A DNA stretch of 46,136 nt. It comes from Gemmatimonadota bacterium (GTDB lineage Bacteria; Gemmatimonadota; Gemmatimonadetes; Palauibacterales; Palauibacteraceae). Location of the stretch: the NCBI GenBank assembly GCA_022820995.1, contig JAJEEM010000034.1, positions 1 through 46,136 on the forward strand. Reading direction: 5' to 3'. The translations under genes were made by a program, and so were the position numbers. Of the stretch, positions 42,930 through 46,136 are shown one piece after another; the first letter of the stretch is position 1; each line of letters opens with the position of its first letter. The notes beneath the pieces were generated by a model, which did no database searches, was not told where the DNA came from, and saw nothing but the letters and a program-made list of their open reading frames with translations.

Positions 42930-45900
42930 TTAGGTGTCGTCGTTATCGATGATCGTGAGAGTCACGGGGCTGACCGTGTACGTCTTGCCGCCACCACCAG
43001 GAACAGCAGCCTGAGCGCCATTGGCGTCATCGAAGATGATCGTCTCGTTGGACTCGTCGTCGCCATCGTCGGTGATCGTGAGCGTCACCGACGTCGACCC
43101 GCTCGTCGATCCTCCGTCGATCCTCAGCGTAACCGTAGCAGGAGGCGTGTAGTCGGTGCCACCGCCCGTCGCCGTCCCGGTAAGGGCGAGCTCGAAGGTG
43201 GTGATTCCGCTCACCGCCTCGTCCGCCGTCGCGGTGATCTCCACCGTCACGGTGCCCGCATCCTCGTCCACCTCGTCCATATCCAGCGACAACGTGACGT
43301 CGGGATCGTCGTCGATGATCGCGATGCTGGCGGGCTCGTAGTACACGCCCTGCTCGGCGCTGGTTGACACCGTCAGTGCGATCGACTCGCCTACCTCGTC
43401 ACGCTCGGCGTCGTCCGCCGCATCGATCATGACCGGTTCCGACGACTCCCTAGCCGTAGTCGGAGTCCCGAGTATCAGGTTCACGATGTTGCCGCTGCCG
43501 GCCGTCAAATCCGCGGCCACGGCGCCGCTCGCCGCATTCGCGCCGATGTCGACGCTCACGGCATGTTGGGAAGTGAGTGTCCCGCCGGCCTTCACCGTCA
43601 CAAGCACCTCCACGGCGTCGTCATCCTCCCGCACGGACACCACGTCCGTCGTGATGGCGAAGTCGTCGTCCATCACCGTCACGGGGAATGGCGTGTCGTC
43701 GAAGCCCGTCGCGCTGTGGGTCAGATTGTGCACTTCCCAGGTGATGTTCAGGTCGTGCCCGTTGCTGACCACCAGCGAGACCGTATCGGTCGCCGACGCG
43801 AACATCATGGTGCCACCGCTGACCGGAGCCACCGTCATGGTATTCAGCGGATCGTCCACCATCAGCGTGAGCGGATACGTCGCGCTTGCCGGCGCATCCT
43901 TCAGCGTGACGTGGTAGACGTTACCGGTCGTCGCGGCCTCGCCCACACTCAACGCTTCCACAGCCGTCGCCGTCGCCGGATCCGCGTCGTCCGTTCGCGT
44001 ATTGAACTCGAAGGTCGGGCCAGGAGGCGGAGGCGGCGGACCTGCAGGCCAGCCTACCTCAAACGTGGAGATGACATCGCCGTGCGTACTACGGTCCTCG
44101 CTCGCGTTGTAGGCGTTCGCGAAGGCGCGGTCATCGGCGTCGCGCGCGTCATCCTCGGCCGTCAGGAAGAAGCAGTAGGTCGTTGGACCGGCGTCGTCGC
44201 CCTGCTTGACGGTGAACACCTCGGAGAACTCGATCATGTTGGTGCCGTTGTCGAGTCGCCGCACGGGGCCGCTCACCTGCGACCCCTCAAGCGGATCGGC
44301 GGCCGTGCAGGTGGTGCCCTCATGGATGCTCAGGAACGCGCGCCGGATCTCGGTCGCGTCGTTCAGCGTTCCGGCCACGGTCACGCTCACCGACTTCGCC
44401 GTCGTCGAGCCGAAGTTGCTCGGCACCGCGGAGAGCGAGAGATCCGGTGGCGTCTGGTCGCGCACGAACGTGAAGGACGTGGACGCGCCGTTGCCGGCAA
44501 CGTCCGGCGTCCAGGCGAACACCGTGTGACTCGCTTCACGCGCGAAGCGGGCGTTCGTCCCGGGAGTGATATCGATCGCGGCCACTCCGTTGGCGTCGAC
44601 CGTCGCCGAACCGGTCCAGTAGGTCGAACTGGACCTCGGGCTCGAGCCGCCGGCCCACGCGGTCACGCTGCGGGTCAGGCCGCTGCCGTCTTCGCCGGTT
44701 GCGAGCCGCGGATCTTCGACCTCGAAGTACAGCATGTTGGTCGACAGGACCAGCGATTCGGAGGGCCGCTCGCGGCTGATCTCCGGCCCCGTGTGGTCCA
44801 CGCCGAAGTGCGAGGCCGAACGGATCCTGCGGCTACCGAGCCAGGTGCTGTTGCCCAGCCGGTCCGCGATGGACTGGACCTCGGCCACGTAGGTGTCCAC
44901 GCCGCCACCGTCGGCTACGCCATCGACCCTGGCGTCTTCCTCGGGCAACTGGCTGACGTGCGTGACGTTCTCAAGACCTTCGAGCGCGGTGAACGCCGTG
45001 CTCGCGCGGGTGTCGGCATTGGTGCCCGCGGACCAGTCGCCCACGGCGATCGCCGACGTCGTGCCGTACACGTGCCCGACGCCCATGTCGCTCAGGTCCG
45101 TGATCCGGAAGCGTCGCGCGGTCGACCCGCCGCTGGCGCGGTAGAACTGCGCTTCCGTCGACGCCCAGGTCGAGGAGGCGGCGTTTGCGGCGGCGATCAC
45201 GACTTCCGAGTTCGTGCCGGCCACCGGCGCCTTGAAGTCGAAGTGAAGCGGGCCGTACTTGGCCATCCCGTCACTGCGGAACGACGCGCTGATGTCGAGG
45301 CCGTTGGGATCGAGGATCTGACCGTCGTTGACGATCCAGTGCTCCGTCTCGCCCGGCACGTTCTCGACGCTGCTGTTGCCCGTTCGGCTGTGGGCCGTGC
45401 TGATCGTCCACGTGAACGGCGCCTCGATGCTCGGGTAATACGACCCGCCGGCGGGATTCCGGAAGCTCACCCTCGGACCCTCGACCGGATTCGGGTCGGG
45501 ACGCGCCGTGTCGGTCAACATCGATCCGAGCTGCATCTTCCCGACCTCGGTGCCGTCGTACGCGACCGGGCACGCGTGGAACATGTTGGCGTTGCCCTCG
45601 GCCGTGGACGGACCGCCGTAGAAGGTGAGACCGTCGGTGTGGGTTCCGACTTCGGACCGGTTGCCCGGAACGTGCGCGATCGTGACGAAGTTGGAGTTCA
45701 TCAGCGCGATCGGCTGCGTGGCGACGACTTCGCGCCGCGCGTCCGCGTCGGTCGTGAGGAAGGCGCCCAGTTCGTACGCGCCGTTGGCGTACATGGGATC
45801 GAGCGGCATCCCCACGCACTCGCCCTCGACCGCGTTGGTCTGGAGACGGCACTCGATCTCGACCTGCCCCGCGGCGGCGAGTCCGGGGCCCACGGCCACG

Positions 45901-46136
45901 TCGGCGGAGGCGCTGCCGCGGCACATGGGCGTGACGGTCTCGCCGTTCAGCGTGAGACCGATCTCATTCCACGTCTCGTCGTTCGACTGCACATCGAGGA
46001 CCGCGTAGATCGTGCCCGAGATGCCCGTCGGATCGCTGATCTGGTTCCGGTTCTCGTCGAGCAGCCTCGAGATCACGACCGTGGCCGCCTTCGGACCCGC
46101 GTTGACATCCACGCGGAAGCCCTGAGACACCGACGC
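42930..46136 (-). CDS. Large Calx-beta surface-type protein, paralogue 2 (5' end outside window)
   Basis: The open frame runs to the right window edge (1068 codons in view), so the start lies outside. It aligns with the 37180-40680 protein from the end of its second BIG-like repeat (VSQGFRVDVNAGPKAATVVIS) to the last Calx-beta domain (LTIIDNDDT). The central region is highly similar (NDETWNEIGLTLNGETVTP, FYGGPSTAEGN); a run of DNA around EIRRAFLSIH is nearly identical. The Calx-beta part is more diverged (EDDDAVEVLVTVKAGG). It probably is a secreted, calcium-binding adhesin-like protein; signals at its N-terminus cannot be seen. Confidence 0.8.
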   Translation of the reverse strand, partial: ASVSQGFRVDVNAGPKAATVVISRLLDENRNQISDPTGISGTIYAVLDVQSNDETWNEIGLTLNGETVTPMCRGSASADVAVGPGLAAAGQVEIECRLQTNAVEGECVGMPLDPMYANGAYELGAFLTTDADARREVVATQPIALMNSNFVTIAHVPGNRSEVGTHTDGLTFYGGPSTAEGNANMFHACPVAYDGTEVGKMQLGSMLTDTARPDPNPVEGPRVSFRNPAGGSYYPSIEAPFTWTISTAHSRTGNSSVENVPGETEHWIVNDGQILDPNGLDISASFRSDGMAKYGPLHFDFKAPVAGTNSEVVIAAANAASSTWASTEAQFYRASGGSTARRFRITDLSDMGVGHVYGTTSAIAVGDWSAGTNADTRASTAFTALEGLENVTHVSQLPEEDARVDGVADGGGVDTYVAEVQSIADRLGNSTWLGSRRIRSASHFGVDHTGPEISRERPSESLVLSTNMLYFEVEDPRLATGEDGSGLTRSVTAWAGGSSPRSSSTYWTGSATVDANGVAAIDITPGTNARFAREASHTVFAWTPDVAGNGASTSFTFVRDQTPPDLSLSAVPSNFGSTTAKSVSVTVAGTLNDATEIRRAFLSIHEGTTCTAADPLEGSQVSGPVRRLDNGTNMIEFSEVFTVKQGDDAGPTTYCFFLTAEDDARDADDRAFANAYNASEDRSTHGDVISTFEVGWPAGPPPPPPGPTFEFNTRTDDADPATATAVEALSVGEAATTGNVYHVTLKDAPASATYPLTLMVDDPLNTMTVAPVSGGTMMFASATDTVSLVVSNGHDLNITWEVHNLTHSATGFDDTPFPVTVMDDDFAITTDVVSVREDDDAVEVLVTVKAGGTLTSQHAVSVDIGANAASGAVAADLTAGSGNIVNLILGTPTTARESSEPVMIDAADDAERDEVGESIALTVSTSAEQGVYYEPASIAIIDDDPDVTLSLDMDEVDEDAGTVTVEITATADEAVSGITTFELALTGTATGGGTDYTPPATVTLRIDGGSTSGSTSVTLTITDDGDDESNETIIFDDANGAQAAVPGGGGKTYTVSPVTLTIIDNDDT

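Overview
The window is GC-rich double-stranded bacterial DNA with dense, high-GC3 coding on both strands. Secreted and lipoprotein metallopeptidases, a TonB-dependent receptor with a carboxypeptidase-regulatory-like N-terminus, an Omp-type barrel and an AmiC-like amidase indicate a didermic bacterium. The overall gene style (LRR/Calx-beta lipoproteins, many toxin-antitoxin genes, M14 peptidases) suggests Gemmatimonadota or a close relative. That placement is an inference; there is no 16S rRNA gene here.

Layout. 1-9.7 kb (+): hydantoinase B, then a nearly gapless run of hipB-hipA-LRR/M8 metalloprotease lipoprotein-vapB-vapC-M14 peptidase lipoprotein. 9.7-18.3 kb: cell-wall amidase, a beta-barrel protein, a membrane protein and a TonB receptor joined by an 18-bp tandem repeat, tRNA-Lys, a small secreted protein, an orphan PIN toxin, a methyltransferase and a GH113-like lipoprotein. 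18.2-24.1 kb (-): the housekeeping block purA, ffh, rpsP, rimM, trmD, rplS, rnhB. ffh has a recognisable promoter and an intrinsic-terminator hairpin just before its start codon. 24.2-35.4 kb (-): Fic protein, DHDPS-family aldolase, LRR/metzincin lipoprotein, 2-hydroxyacid dehydrogenase, trpS, a small membrane coiled-coil protein, then a DUF1611/PspA/CesT-YbjN-like/PspB-like cluster and a second small coiled-coil protein. 35.6-46.1 kb: an accessory region with a P4-type integrase and two very similar giant surface-type proteins facing each other, whose 3' flanks and terminators are nearly identical. Between them lie two more membrane coiled-coil proteins, an orphan HicB and a degraded ORF.

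Most unusual signals. (1) A direct repeat TTGA-N7-TTGA (11-bp period) lies about 65-91 bp upstream of the start codon of all four small membrane coiled-coil genes, and also before the DHDPS-family gene and the orphan PIN gene. This suggests a regulon. (2) The convergent giant-gene pair includes one copy whose 5' part is broken by an amber codon and an abrupt junction near the integrase. (3) ffh has an attenuator-like leader. (4) Two metalloprotease lipoproteins pair LRRs with different zinc-protease folds, and the C-terminal domain of one also occurs as a free secreted protein. (5) A perfect 18-bp palindrome occurs at the 3' ends of unrelated genes.
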